Below are positions 12,801 to 22,671 of a DNA stretch of 64,000 bases, piece by piece. The stretch covers positions 558,001 to 622,000 of the forward strand of contig QNQO01000201.1 in assembly GCA_003290165.1 (NCBI GenBank). The letters run 5' to 3'. The notes under the pieces were generated by a model. The model did no database searches. It was not told where the DNA came from and saw nothing but the letters and a program-made list of their open reading frames with translations. The position numbers and the translations under genes are program-made. Origin of the DNA: Berberis thunbergii (lineage: Eukaryota > Streptophyta > Magnoliopsida > Ranunculales > Berberidaceae). The stretch's first letter is position 1, and every line of letters begins with the position of its first letter.

Positions 12801-15800
12801 GGATCAGATCTTGATCAGATCAGACCTTGATCAGATCTCAGTCTCGGATCTTGATCTCTTGATCTCGATCTCTGATAGGAGGAAAAAACCCTTTGTCGGA
12901 TTTGAAGCTTGGACATCGAAACCCTTCGCGGCGTGAGGGAGGGAGATCTCGATTGTGAGAGGAAGATCTTGGCGATGAGAGGTCGCGGGTGAGGGAGGGA
13001 GATCTCTCTGTGAGGGAGATCGTGGCGTGAGGGGAGCAGGGAGTATCTCACGGCGTGAGGGAGCAGGGAAGCAGATCGTGGTGTGAGGGGAGCGCGAGAG
13101 AGATCGCGGCGAGGTGGGGATCGCTCTGTGAGAGGGTAGGGATGAGGGAGAGGCCTTCGCTCCTCGGTCGACTTCTTTGCGTTCTTGTGTGAGAGGCAGA
13201 TAGGGAGGGAGAGGCGGGTGAGGGACTGAGGGTGTGTTCTCTGTCTGTGAGGGAGGGAATGAGGGAGAGGAAGAGGGATCAAAGGGTTTTTTAATCCCTT
13301 TATAAAGGGGAAGGGCATTGTTGTAATGTTACATAATAAACGGATAAACGGATATCCGTGGGGCGGATATGGCCAAATCCGTATCCGCCCCAAATATTTA
13401 ATGGATGTTGTTTGGATATCCGTATCCGCCCCAAATCCGTTTAGGCATATCCAAAATTGCCCCAAACGGATTGGGTGGGGAGGATATCCGTAAAAATCCG
13501 CCCCACTGCCATCCCTAACCAAAAGTGTATATGGCTTCAAAAGAACCCTCGAGTTTGAATGAGGCTTTGGACACACCCCATTGGCTTGAAGCAATGCAAG
13601 CAGAATACATGGCCTTAATCAAAAATAATACTTGGTCCCTTGTGGATCTTCCTCAACACAAATCAGTGGTTGGCTGCAAGTGGATTTCAAAGTGAAGGAG
13701 AATCCAGATGGCACAGTTCATAAATACAAGGCTCGTTTGGTGGCTAGAGGTTTTCAACAGGTGGCTAGGTTTGACTTTGATGAAACCTTCAGTCCAGTAG
13801 TTAAACCCACTACAATTAGAATTGTGCTTTCAACAGCTATAACATTTGGATGGCCAATTTTACAGTTAGATGTCAACAATGCATTCTTAAATGGTGATTT
13901 GCTTGAAGAAGTCTACATGATGCAACCACCTGGTTTTGCTGATCCTTCAAGACCCAAGGCTGTATGCAAACTTGCCAAGGCCTTATATGGTTTGAAACAA
14001 GCTCCTAGAGCATGGTTTGATAAACTACGACATACTCTAATACAGTTTGGTTTTACATCCACCAAATCTGGTTCTTCTTATTTGTTAGACACACTCCTCC
14101 AATTCTTCGGTTTATGTAGATGACATCTTGGTCACTGGTGCAAATCAGTCTGATGTTTCTCAGTTAGTCAAGCAATTAAACTCTCGTTTTTCGTTGAAAA
14201 ACTTAGATCCTGTTCACTATTTTCTGGGCATTCAAGTTCAACACACTGATAATGGGTTATTCCTATCCCAAACTATGTTTATGATCTGTTGTGTCGTGCT
14301 AAGATGCAATTTGCCAAGGGGTTGCCAACTCCTATGAGTGGTGGTGAGAAGTTGTTTGCTCAAGGGAGTGATCCTGTTCAAAATGTGCATCTCTATCGCA
14401 GTATAGTGGGAGCTTTACAATATGTTACTATAACAAGACCAGAAATTGCATACTCTGTTAATCGGGTCTGCCAATTCATGCAAGCTCCTCTTGAATCTCA
14501 TTGGAGAGTGGTAAAAAGGATATTGAGATAATTTCAAGCCACACCCACCTTTGGACTTCAGATTGCACCTGCTCCCTCTTTTAGATTGACCAGGTTTTGT
14601 GATGTTGATTGGGCATCTGATCCTAATGACAACAGAAGATCCACCTCGGGTTACTGTGTCTACTTGGGTCCTAATCTCATCTCCTGGTCATCAAAGAAGC
14701 AAAGTGTTATCTTCAGAAGCAGCACGGAGGCTGCTTAGCCTCAGTCACAGCCGAACTTACTTGGCTCAATTCACTTTTTTATGAACTCAAGCTGCCAAGT
14801 GTTACCCCTACTGTGTGGTGTGATAACAAGAGTACAGTATTACTAAGTGCTAATCTTGTTCTTCATTCGAGAAACCAAGCACATTGAGTTGGATATATTT
14901 TTTGTTCGAGAGAGGTTGCTCGCAAACTACTTCATGTTCTTCACATTTCTGCAACTGATCAGATTCACTAAGGCACTTGGTAGTTCCAAGTTTCTGCTAC
15001 TACGTGACAAACTAAGTGTCATTGATGCATCTACACTTAGTTTGAGGGGGGGTGTTAAGAGTAATTAGTCATGATAGAAGCCAATGTGAATGTAGTTTAG
15101 TGTTAGCAATTCTGTTAAGACTGTTAACAACTCTGTTAGACTGTTTTGACAACTAGCATTGCTATAAGTTGTCTATATAAACCTTGTAATTTGTTCATAT
15201 CAATCAATTCATTCTTTCAGTTCCTTAACACAGGCTAAAGTCCAATTTTGACACTCTCATCACCTAAATTTCATATTGTTTTTCTAGCATGGTACAAAAT
15301 TCATATCTCCATGACATATAATATATAAACCCCATCAAAGTTCCATTAACTATTTTGAGAAAGAAAAAAAACAAGAATTACCTTCTTATGATTCCAGTAT
15401 CGGTGTGGGCGCCATGATCAACCACCTCTCCGGTAATCTCATGGCCAATAACACAAGGACTGGGAAAAGGAAGCTCGCCCTTCATGACATGAAGATCAGA
15501 GTGACAAACCCCACATGCTGCAACATAAGAAAACTCAGTCAATTAAAAATGAAAAGAGAGTGAAGAGTGATGATTTGCAACGAAGCATACCCTTGGTTTT
15601 GATGAGAACTTCACCAGCTTTAGGTTTGGGCATGTGAAACTCCTCAATTGTGATGGGCTCATTGGCTTTGCCCCAAAACACAGTACCTCTCATGAATGAA
15701 GGTCCACCACTCACATTATACCCACCAACATTGGGGATCATCTTCTTATCACTCTGATGAAGATCGCGATGAGTGATCAATCTAGCGCTGCACTTTAATG

Positions 15801-15909
15801 GATTTGAAGTGTGGGTTTTGGAGAGTGATGAGAACCCACCACCATTTCTGGTGTTGTTGTTGCGGAGGAGAGAACGTAAGAGGAGACCAGAAGAGGAGAA
15901 GAAACTCAT
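826..15909 (-). CDS. Zinc-binding alcohol dehydrogenase family protein (GroES-like MDR), 3' part outside the window
   Basis: Six exons on the minus strand: 15591-15909, 15382-15517, 7956-8025, 7758-7851, 4087-4300 and 826-967. All have GT-AG borders and compatible phases, giving 325 codons; the family is about 420-430 residues, so the C-terminus lies left of the window. The start at 15909 is chosen because family similarity begins soon after it and the preceding ATC run looks like leader. Residues 1-50 are Arg/Ser-rich without acids, like a mitochondrial or plastid transit peptide. The GroES-like fold follows, with catalytic-zinc ligands C108 and GHE at 131-133. The structural-zinc lobe has Cys at 167, 170, 173 and 181. 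The Rossmann motif GIGGVG is at 271-276, followed by AVDIQDDK. The family is assigned NAD(P)-dependent alcohol or aldehyde oxidoreduction; the substrate is unknown. No stop or frameshift is seen. Intron 2 is enlarged to 7.4 kb by a copia element. The protein resembles a conserved single-copy plant dehydrogenase. Confidence 0.93.
968..4086. other. Intron 5 of the dehydrogenase gene
   Basis: This 3.1-kb intron between the exons at 4087-4300 and 826-967 is AT-rich with homopolymer T runs near 1372-1397. The open frames at 1657-1893 and 2758-3024 have no recognisable family and lie antisense to the gene. A 23-bp string at 1142-1164 recurs at 32162-32184, which suggests an undefined dispersed repeat. 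I cannot identify any mobile-element ends. Confidence 0.5.
4840..6370 (-). mobile_element. Truncated, decayed LINE (L1-type) fragment in intron 4 of the dehydrogenase gene
   Basis: On the minus strand, frames at 6367-5951 and 5762-5451 read like the C-terminal half of a plant LINE reverse transcriptase. They show a segment of the [12 protein letters not shown] type, then a ...NFLWG block, then a ...INFWDDKW block. Around 5420-5100 there is a decayed zinc-binding reverse-transcriptase region in several frames. Element numbering ends near 4840 in AT-rich sequence with an A-rich tail (T-rich on the plus strand), as expected for a LINE 3' end. The catalytic reverse-transcriptase core and endonuclease are missing, so the copy is 5'-truncated and carries frameshifts and stops. 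It is antisense-neutral to the host gene, being on the same strand, and is presumably spliced out. Confidence 0.75.
6811..6918 (+). mobile_element. tRNA-derived SINE copy
   Basis: A 108-bp unit starts with GGGGCACTAGCTCAGCTG, which matches a pol III A box (about 6818-6829). A B-box-like GGTCCGAACTT follows near 6859-6869, then a short non-tRNA body and an A tail (6909-6918). This layout is that of a tRNA-derived SINE; the head cannot fold as a complete tRNA. A partial direct repeat (gacaatg before, gacatgt after) may be the target duplication. It lies in intron 4 of the dehydrogenase gene. Confidence 0.6.
9077..9192. mobile_element. Fold-back MITE, Mutator-like
   Basis: Inverted arms of about 36-40 bp (gtttcctagttgcacccc at left, its near complement ggggtgcaacgagga at right) enclose a short loop. 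The unit is flanked by the perfect 10-bp direct repeat ttacttttat (9067-9076 and 9193-9202). A 9-10-bp target duplication with terminal arms points to a Mutator-type MITE. It lies in intron 2 of the dehydrogenase gene, 83 bp from the copia insertion. Confidence 0.8.
9276..9443 (+). repeat. 5' LTR of the copia element
   Basis: This 168-bp LTR runs from TGTTAAGAG to CCTTAACA. A TATA box (ctatataaac, about 9386-9395) lies in its second half. Compared with the 3' LTR it lacks a 21-bp tandem duplication and carries a 10-bp one of its own. Confidence 0.95.
9444..9455 (+). promoter_or_regulatory. Primer binding site, initiator tRNA-Met
   Basis: TGGTATCAGAGC directly abuts the 5' LTR and is complementary to the 3' end of plant initiator tRNA-Met, the usual primer of copia elements. 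Confidence 0.95.
9515..10445 (+). pseudogene. Copia gag, disrupted
   Basis: The reading starts with [11 protein letters not shown] at 9515. It meets an amber stop at 9626-9628, where copia gag proteins normally have a conserved Trp (LDEHNxW). It then continues through the copia-type gag domain (about 9640-10030) to another stop at 10032-10034. The nucleocapsid part shifts frame and carries one CCHC zinc knuckle, [14 protein letters not shown] (10316-10357). Directly after the knuckle, a tandem duplication of about 36 bp (10380-10445) repeats the segment gttaaactcatggaattc and causes a further frame break with a stop. Gag would package RNA into virus-like particles; this copy cannot. Confidence 0.9.
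12400..13517. mobile_element. Non-autonomous hAT-like DNA transposon nested in copia pol
   Basis: The 1118-bp element begins TAGGGATGGCAACGGGGCGG and ends with the near complement CCGCCCCACTGCCATCCCTA. It is flanked by a perfect 8-bp duplication, accaaaag (12392-12399 and 13518-13525), the hAT signature. Excising the element and one repeat copy restores the copia pol frame across the site, so it landed in an open frame. The interior is GA-rich subrepeats and A-rich stretches. Open frames across it are fortuitous and no transposase is visible. A relative lies at 55468-56382. Confidence 0.93.
15042..15052 (+). promoter_or_regulatory. Polypurine tract of the copia element
   Basis: The purine run ttgaggggggg lies directly before the 3' LTR, at the place where plus-strand DNA synthesis is primed in LTR retrotransposons. 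Confidence 0.9.
15053..15230 (+). repeat. 3' LTR of the copia element
   Basis: This 178-bp LTR has the same ends as the 5' copy. It differs by a few substitutions, a 21-bp tandem duplication of the aactctgttagactgtt segment, and loss of the tttgcattgc repeat present in the 5' LTR. Confidence 0.95.
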
Positions 15910-16243
15910 GATGATGATGATGATGTTGTTGAATTGGGGTTTGATCGAGATTGAAACTTTTAGGGTTGGGGGGGATTTGAGGAGAGAATAGGTGGGAATT
16001 TGAGGTGAGTGATGGAAGAATGAGCGAAAAGTTCTCAAACTGTGTTTCTTTTTGGGGAGTTGGTCAGAAGGATTAGGACGAAACCACGATGCTGATGCTG
16101 ACTCTATGCAAACTTGGCAATGTCTGTACACTCACTCAAAATGTCTGTTTGGATAATACAGAGTACCGCGTGCATGGCACGTGCTAAAGCTGTTCTTACT
16201 AGTATGCCACGTGGCCAATCGCGAAGAGGGGTGTTGTTTGGGA
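15910..16243 (-). promoter_or_regulatory. Leader and proximal promoter of the dehydrogenase gene
   Basis: This is the 334 bp between the start codon and the inserted hAT-like element. The reading frame stays open upstream to about 16131, so a longer N-terminus cannot be excluded. A (CAT)n/(ATC)n run abuts the start. A GCACGTGC palindrome with a G-box core lies near 16176-16183 and CCACGTGG near 16207-16214. I see no clear TATA box. Confidence 0.5.
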
Positions 16244-16975
16244 TAGGGCTGTTAATCGGTTCAAACGGTTCGAAATTATGCTAAAACCAAAATCAAACCG
16301 AGTTTAGGTTTGGTTTTCAGTTCGGTTCGATTTTCCAATTTTCAAATATAAAAACCAAAACTGAATCAAACCGTGCGATTCGATTCGGTTTGATTTTTAT
16401 TCAATTTTTCATAGCAAGTTGTTCACTTTGTTTTCAGTTGTTCATGATTTCATTGTGGGATAAAAAAAAAATAGTAGATGAGAATTAAAAAGGAGAATGA
16501 GAGCAAAAGAAAGAGGAATAGTGGTGGGAATTAAAAATGAGAAAGAGAAATGGTAGTTGGGAATTGATTTAAAGAGAGAGAGAGTTAGAATTAAAAAAAA
16601 ATAGGAGAAAGAGAATTAAATTAAAAATGAGAGTATGCTATGGGTAGGGTGCGCTGGAAATTGGAATGTGTGGGAAGAGATAGAGAATTGAATTAAAAAA
16701 AATGTAGGAATTGAATTAAAAATGAGAGGTATGGCTATGGGTAAGGTGCATTGAAAATTGGAATGGGTGGGAAATGAGAATTAAAATTTAAAAAAAAAAA
16801 AAAAAACTCACTTTGGTTCGGTTTGGTTATTTCAGGTGTTAAAAAAACTAAAACCGCAATCGAACCGAATGCATTAGGTGCGGTTCGATTTTATACTATT
16901 TAGTTTCTATTTTGCTTTCATTTTGATTTGATTCGATCAATTTGGGCGGTTTTTTAAAACCAATTAACACCCCTA
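16244..16975. mobile_element. Non-autonomous hAT-like element upstream of the dehydrogenase gene
   Basis: The 732-bp element has imperfect terminal inverted repeats, TAGGGCTGTTAATCGGTT at left and the complement of AACCAATTAACACCCCTA at right. It is flanked by a perfect 8-bp duplication, gtttggga (16236-16243 and 16976-16983). Subterminal regions are rich in aaccgaacc / ggttcggtt strings. There is no coding capacity. It lies 335 bp upstream of the start codon and so could influence the promoter. Confidence 0.92.
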
Positions 16976-16983
16976 GTTTGGGA

Positions 16984-18270
16984 TCGTCCCCTTCTAATAT
17001 ATATTGTTGTTAAATAACACCATCATTTCTGTTGAAGAACACCAACAATGTCTTACTTTCTTAAAGACATGACCATCTTCGGGAATGACACCACCACCCG
17101 CCGAAGAACACAATCAATATAAACAAAAAAAAAAAAAAAAAACCTACCACCCTCATCCTCTCCTCGTCCTCCCCTTCACCACCACCACTCCTCATCCCTT
17201 CTTCTTCTTCTTCTCCATCAATCCCCACCATCGCCACCTCTCCTCCTCCTCCCCTCTTCTTTTTCTTCTCCATCAACCACCACCACCCCCGCCTCCTACT
17301 CCTCCCCATCACCTTTTTTTCTTCTCCTCCATCAATCCCCACCACCTCTCTTCATCCTCATCCCTGTTTTTTTTTTTCCCTCTTCTCATTCAATCACCAT
17401 CACCACCTCTCTGCCTCCTCCTCTGGGGTGGTGTTGCTCTGGTGAAGAAAGAAGAGAAGGTGGTGGTGTCCTTCAGTAGATCCAAAAAAAAATTAGGATG
17501 GTGGTGTCCTTTAAATAGTGGTGTTATATAGCAACAACCTTTAAGATATAGGTGGACTGAGGGGAAACATTTTTCACCCCATTGTTCATGAAACTTGTGG
17601 CATGTTTTCTTGATGAAAAAAGAACAAACTAACAAATAATAGTTGTTCATAGCATTGCTTGAGCGATAAGACGATCCATACATTCCACCTTGTAAAGTGT
17701 GAATGAGGGTTCACATTATACGATTTTTTACCATTCTAATGAGGCTTATTCCAATTGAGAAAGGGGTGATGCTTTTATATGATGATGAGAAGTACAAATA
17801 AGATAATAAAGAGCCGGTGAAAACCAAATTTTGAAGAAGAGATTGGTTGATGCTTATTGGTCCTACAATAGGGTAGTGCGTTCTTTTTCAACAAGAAAAA
17901 AATGTTGAAATTAGGGTTTATGACGATATCAGAGAATTTGGAGACAATAAGCAATTGGGGGAGTACACTATTCTTCGATCTATATAGTATATATGTCGGA
18001 CAACCTCGTGCTCTAGGAAAACCATCAAATAAATATCATGTTTTAGTAGTAGTGGTACGTTTCTTATTTATTTTTTATTTCTTAATTTATGATGCTAATC
18101 TATAATATTATGGTATTTTAAGACTTGTTATTTAACTTAGGACTGTGATAGTATTTGACTTAGAAGCATGTTATTTTGGGACCATGTTATTATTCTTTTT
18201 AAACCATCTTTCAACTCTCATTTCCATATATTAAAAAATATATATGTATATGGTTATGAATATTTAAGGA

Positions 18271-18334
<64 letters not shown>

Positions 18335-20981
18335 TCTGCCTTGTTTGGATCCGGATGAGGATGTATAATCCAAGAAGGTTGAGGTGAAGTGTTGAACATT
18401 TGGTAAGTTATACGGGGGAGGGTGCTCATAATTCACCAAATGCAAGAAATTAGATCAAAATGCAAATCGTTGATTATATTTTATAAAAACCTGGGTTGAG
18501 ATTCCTCAACTATGGAAGATAATCATATTCATTGGGATGTTTTCTCGAAATAAGGTAAACTTCTATATCTTTCTTAGAAAGAAAAAAGCGTTCCTTAGCA
18601 AACTTCTGATCTTTTATAGAAAAAAGTTTTCCTTAGTTTTAATTTTATAGTAAATCAAAGCCTTTTGATTTTGTTGTATTTTTCAGGTTGTGTGGTCTTT
18701 TGAAAGCCAATGTAGGAGACAATTGACTGGATAAATTGCACTCATCGACAAACCTTCAGTTACAATGCTTGATTGCAAGTTCAAAATTTTCAATCTTCCA
18801 AGGAAGCCAAATGATGGCCAACCAAAATGTTCATTTTTCCTCATAGTAAAGATGCATAAGTGGCTTGGCGGAAATTAGTTAATGGGGGACCATGTATATC
18901 TCCCTTTTTTTTTTAAGGGAATATGAAATTTATATGAACTTTATCAATGCACAATGAACCCCAACTTCGACATCCCACAGTACCACCAATGAGCCCAATC
19001 TACATAGCTTACAACATAGGACAGGACATGGGGGACAAATAACGAGATTGAAGGTATCTTTTATCAAATGTCTCATAATGTAAAATGCCCCTTAATTATA
19101 TTCTTTGATTGGTTTAGTTTAGATTAGAGGCCATTTTTGCATATAAGGTATCAGATTTCATCTAATACATATAATTTTATTTTAAAAAATTGAAGTTACT
19201 AGCAAAAATTGGAACTTATGACCTTGTTAAAAAGGGTATGGTGATGACAAGAACATCAACTAATTTTTTTTTGGCTAGGTATGACCACATACATCATGTA
19301 TTTTTATAATTAAAATATTATCCTAATTCAAATTTGGGGTTTATGTCGTTGAACCTGCCTTTGGTCGAGCTTGCCTTTTTTATGAAGAAGAACCTTAAAT
19401 ATTTGTAGGGTGATCTAAGGGTGAATCCACACAAAAGGGGGTCAATGAGAAAAATGAGGATGATGAAAGTAATGGAAGTAGTGATGGTGATGATGAAAGC
19501 CAAGAAGATGATAGTTAATGGTTGAAGCTTTCCTACCTTAGCCAAAAGGGTGAGGTCCTCCTTGGATATTGTAGCTTTTGGAAAAATAAAATAGAAATAA
19601 AGATCGCTATCGACAAAAATCAATACTACATAGCGCTAACAAAAGAAATTGAATAAACTGAAATGAAGAAAATGGGGGTAACCAACTAGAAGCCCTTGCA
19701 TATAAAAATGATACTTGAAAAGGACAAAGTCAACAAATTAAACCAAATAGTTATCATCCATTTTTTTCTGCTCCAATAGCCTTATCTCCTTCTGCTACCA
19801 ATACTGGTGCAACAATTTGAAAACCCCCAACCCCCTTCATTGTATTTTGTTCATTGGATTTTAAAAAAGAAGATTGAAACATTCAATTCAATTGCCCAAA
19901 TCGGTGAGAATCTTGATTTTTTTCTGTGTTCGAGTTGGGATTTCTTCTGGTGGGTGTCTATGATGGTATTTTAGCAAATTGACACCGTCTCTCGTATTTA
20001 ATGGTAGCTTTTGTCCATTCCCATGGCAGATATATACCAAGTGATTGTGTCAAGATTAAAGAGAGAAAAGTTAAGCGTAAACATAGTGATTGGGAACCAA
20101 CATCGATTGGTGTGGTTTTGATGAAGGTAGGTTTATTCATGGTGGAGTTTGGGTTTATTTGGGTTGTTTGGAGAAGACGTCTCATGGAGGTAGAGAGAAG
20201 GGTGCGTGAAAGTTGGTGTCAGATGCAATAGAATTGAAAGGTCTAGGATTTGAAAATTTAGTATCAAATTTTGGTTATTTAAAATTTTTGGGGTTATTTC
20301 TTGTTGATTGGTGAGTAATCGTCATGCATTCCCATGTTTTCAATTGTGCATCCAAGTTTAATAATCATATTGCATCCAATATGATCATTGCAGCCGCATG
20401 GATGCAATGGAGCGCAAGATCTTCCATTGTAACATGGAATCGGGCTCAACCCTTCAACCATCTCTACCACCATTTCTTGACACCACCATAGCTCCACCAC
20501 ATAAAAAGAGAGAGCACTCATCGGAATTGTTATCCCAATAGCACAAACTTCATAGGGGAAGTTGCGATGGTGTTGGTCGTCAGTGGTGGTTAGGGAGATT
20601 TAATAGAGAGAGTGAGAGACAACATGACTTTGATGGAGTTTTGAGAGGAGGAAAAGATAGATCGCAGAAGGTCAGGGGTTTAGAATGTTGGAAGGGAAAA
20701 ATAAAAATAAAGCCATTGACTTTAAAGTCAATAGTCTCCAAAAGCACATATAAGTTTAATGCATCTTTTTGAGAACATAAATATGATGTCACAGGACTTA
20801 AAGGTTAAATTTTTGTTTGTGTCATGCTCACTTATTTGAGTGTATAATTGGGCCTTCAACGCAGTTGTGCCAAGAAAATAAGACTTATCAAAGGTTGATC
20901 GAGGCATTATGCTTAGTACATTTTCAATAAGACAGATTCATCGACCCCACTATGGTGCTTACAGTTTTGATAGGTGTATGT
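16984..20981. other. Intergenic DNA with microsatellites
   Basis: No gene is recognised here. The stretch 17150-17430 is a C-rich, CCT/CAC-type low-complexity block that creates long fortuitous frames on both strands. The remainder is AT-rich with scattered short frames; those at 19318-19623 and 20001-20231 match nothing I know. Confidence 0.5.
18272..18331. repeat. (TA)n microsatellite
   Basis: About 60 bp of uninterrupted TA dinucleotides. The Ile-Tyr frames across it on both strands are artefacts. Confidence 0.97.
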
Positions 20982-21087
20982 CACCACAAAAAATCTAGTA
21001 TTAGGTAGCGAATTTATATGTGATGCTTTTAATTCTTGCAAGTCGATTTCTGTTTTGCTGAAGTTCTTTCTATGTTAGATTGCAATG

Positions 21088-21370
21088 TGTCACGATCGTG
21101 ACTAGTTGGGATCAAAATAAGAAAAACAAATGATAGATTGAACAGAAAAATGAGAAAACGAATACAATCCTCTCAAGTTCTTAATGAACCGATTCCTTCT
21201 TCTTGCTTGTTCTTCATTTTACTCTTTGTTCCCTATTTAAGCTAACAACATTTTGTATCTACCATTGGATGGCTGACACGTGTACGTTCTTAACTAACAA
21301 CAAAAGAAATTACAACTCTACCCTTTCTAAAACCATTCGAATTTGGCGCTCATTTTCCCTGGTCGTGACA
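21088..21370 (-). repeat. 3' LTR of the gene-carrying retrotransposon
   Basis: This 283-bp repeat is nearly identical to 24343-24634, with a handful of substitutions and short indels. It starts TGTCACGATCG and ends GGTCGTGACA on the plus strand. The left target duplication caatg abuts it. Confidence 0.96.
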
Positions 21371-21390
21371 ATACCCTCCCCTTCATACAA
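21371..21390 (-). promoter_or_regulatory. Polypurine tract of the gene-carrying retrotransposon
   Basis: On the minus strand tatgaaggggagggtat runs directly into the 3' LTR. This is the expected primer of plus-strand synthesis and shows that the unit could serve as a reverse-transcription template. Confidence 0.88.
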
Positions 21391-21482
21391 TCCTTGTCCT
21401 CAAGGATTAAACTCTGGAAACATAGGAGGATTGAATTCATCAGCTGTTCCAACAAAAGCAAACAACACAGCACTAACGACTT

Positions 21483-22524
21483 AGTCCCGCCTTGAAAGTT
21501 TTTCTGATACTGCTTAAAAAGATCTGCAACAACCTGCAATGCCCCCCACATGATTCCCTGCAGACACTTAATGACTTGGTTGTATGAGATGTGACATAAG
21601 GCTTGAGATCTGCTGAGGGAGCATGCATATCTCCCAATATTTTTTTTATCATGAGACTTCTCAGAATATTTTTCTACCAAATAGGAAGTTGCAAAATGGA
21701 ATGCATAGGTTGAAGCCAGCATGAGCTTGTGCTGCTGAAACTGGTAATCAAGAATGTTGATCTCAGGTCGCTTTTGAGGATCAAATTACTGGCGGGGTAA
21801 AGAGTAATGAACAACAATTATCACAATAACTTTGAGGACACCAACTGAAGCATATGTGAGGCCTACACTGCCTCCAACTAGCTCACCTAGTGTGGCAACC
21901 AATCTTTTATTAATAGATGGGAGGCTACTCATATAATTCCTTTCCCTGCGAACATCTCCGAATCAATTAAGTGGATTGTCTCTAGAGATCCTTACAGAAG
22001 ATAACCTCAATGCCCCATTATCAACTGCACGGAGGCCAACCTTGTGGCCACAATCATGTATCTCGACTTCAGGAAAAGTGTGATGTGTCTCCTTGTCCCT
22101 CATTGGAACTATGAATACATGGAGGTCCCTGTCTGTAAAACCTTTTGCGTCATGAGTCAGCAACATCAACTTTGCGAAAATTGTTGCAAACTTCCCATGA
22201 ATTGCAATATTACCCATCCACCATTTGATAGCTCCATCATTTGGCGAGTCGATAATGAACGTATCTGTCAAGGGATCAAAGGTAGCTAATGTTTGTATCC
22301 CTTGGATATTTGACCCATGATGGAGTTTTGTCATAGCAAAGCAAAGCAACCTGGATCTCTCATATTGTCAATGCCATCATAATACTTGTTTCTATGCTTT
22401 TTGGTTTTTAAGTTGAGCACATTCCTCCCCAAGGACTGAAATGCACACCCATCTTGATGCCTAGAGACATGTCAACGTTCCCAACAACTTCAAGAATGGT
22501 GCAATACTTGTCAGGATCTTCAAG
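21483..22524 (-). pseudogene. Captured acyl-CoA oxidase (ACX3-like) cDNA fragment
   Basis: The minus-strand translation follows a peroxisomal acyl-CoA oxidase for about 340 residues. It reads EDPDKY...[11 protein letters not shown], a damaged linker, then [53 protein letters not shown] and finally [16 protein letters not shown] up to [10 protein letters not shown]. This covers the middle domain and part of the C-terminal domains of an enzyme that catalyses the first step of peroxisomal beta-oxidation. The order matches the protein throughout and no intron interrupts about 1 kb, although plant ACX genes have many introns. Several stops and frameshifts (for example after ...GWGGMCST and near 21963) break it, and N- and C-terminal parts are absent. 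It is a fragment of the ACX3 type rather than ACX1, judged by motif similarity. Confidence 0.85.
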
Positions 22525-22671
22525 AACATACTTGAAAGGCCTTATCCAAGCAAGAAGGTTAGCTTGGTAAGCTGTAGTTCCATATTCAACGAGCCTGATA
22601 AGGGCTGGAAAAACATCTTCCGAAACATGCAACTTCTCACAGCTACTTGATAAGTTGTAGTTCCATGCTCT
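22525..22671 (-). pseudogene. Unassigned segment between the TPLATE and acyl-CoA oxidase fragments
   Basis: About 49 codons continue the open frame from TPLATE into the acyl-CoA oxidase part ([15 protein letters not shown]...[13 protein letters not shown]). The translation resembles protein-coding sequence but I cannot place it. It could be a small piece of a further captured transcript or diverged acyl-CoA oxidase sequence. Confidence 0.4.

Larger units (their letters stand above)
10446..15062 (+). pseudogene. Copia pol (protease, integrase, reverse transcriptase, RNase H), disrupted
   Basis: The protease motif DSGATDH is at about 10606-10626. The integrase zinc region (HARLGH ... CSSCCLGK) spans about 11068-11210, with a small duplication of the cctaacaagaataaaga type before it. 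The integrase core follows with DAYSR and SDWGGEY. The third catalytic Glu in the conserved QNGxxERK block is replaced by Lys (QNGIAKKK), and the first catalytic Asp context (TDLWG) reads THLWS. The hAT-like insert interrupts the linker at 12400-13517. Reverse transcriptase resumes at about 13530 with [21 protein letters not shown] and [12 protein letters not shown]; the YVDDIL catalytic box near 14111-14128 is in another frame. RNase H ([17 protein letters not shown]) runs from about 14595, and the KHIE...FTKALG tail ends near 15000. Confidence 0.92.
9276..15230 (+). mobile_element. Ty1/copia LTR retrotransposon, inactive, in intron 2 of the dehydrogenase gene
   Basis: The element is bounded by LTRs with TG...CA ends (TGTTAAG...CTTAACA) and by a perfect 5-bp target duplication, caggc (9271-9275 and 15231-15235). 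The domain order gag, protease, integrase, reverse transcriptase, RNase H is that of Ty1/copia. It is 5955 bp, about 4.83 kb once the hAT-like insert is set aside, which is normal for the superfamily. It is oriented opposite to the host gene. Stops, frameshifts and lost catalytic residues show that it is dead. The LTRs differ by several substitutions and short tandem duplications, so the insertion is not recent. Confidence 0.96.

Noticed and set aside
11962..13594. Several frames of 80-260 codons on both strands in the copia/hAT region
   Set aside because: Those on the minus strand are complements of copia pol or of the GA-rich hAT interior and carry no domains.
15910..16131. Upstream extension of the dehydrogenase reading frame to an ATG at 16131
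   Set aside because: It is in frame, but its composition looks like leader sequence, and a transit-peptide-like start at 15909 fits the family better. It remains possible.
17061..17683. Long overlapping reading frames on both strands
   Set aside because: They lie in a CCT/CAC microsatellite-like block; the Pro/Ser/Phe-rich translations are low complexity and have no homologous look.
18168..18429. Ile-Tyr repeat reading frames
   Set aside because: They are translations of a pure (TA)n microsatellite.
19958..20231. Overlapping frames on both strands with basic translations
   Set aside because: Neither strand shows a recognisable family or splice structure; it could be an old gene relic but cannot be supported.
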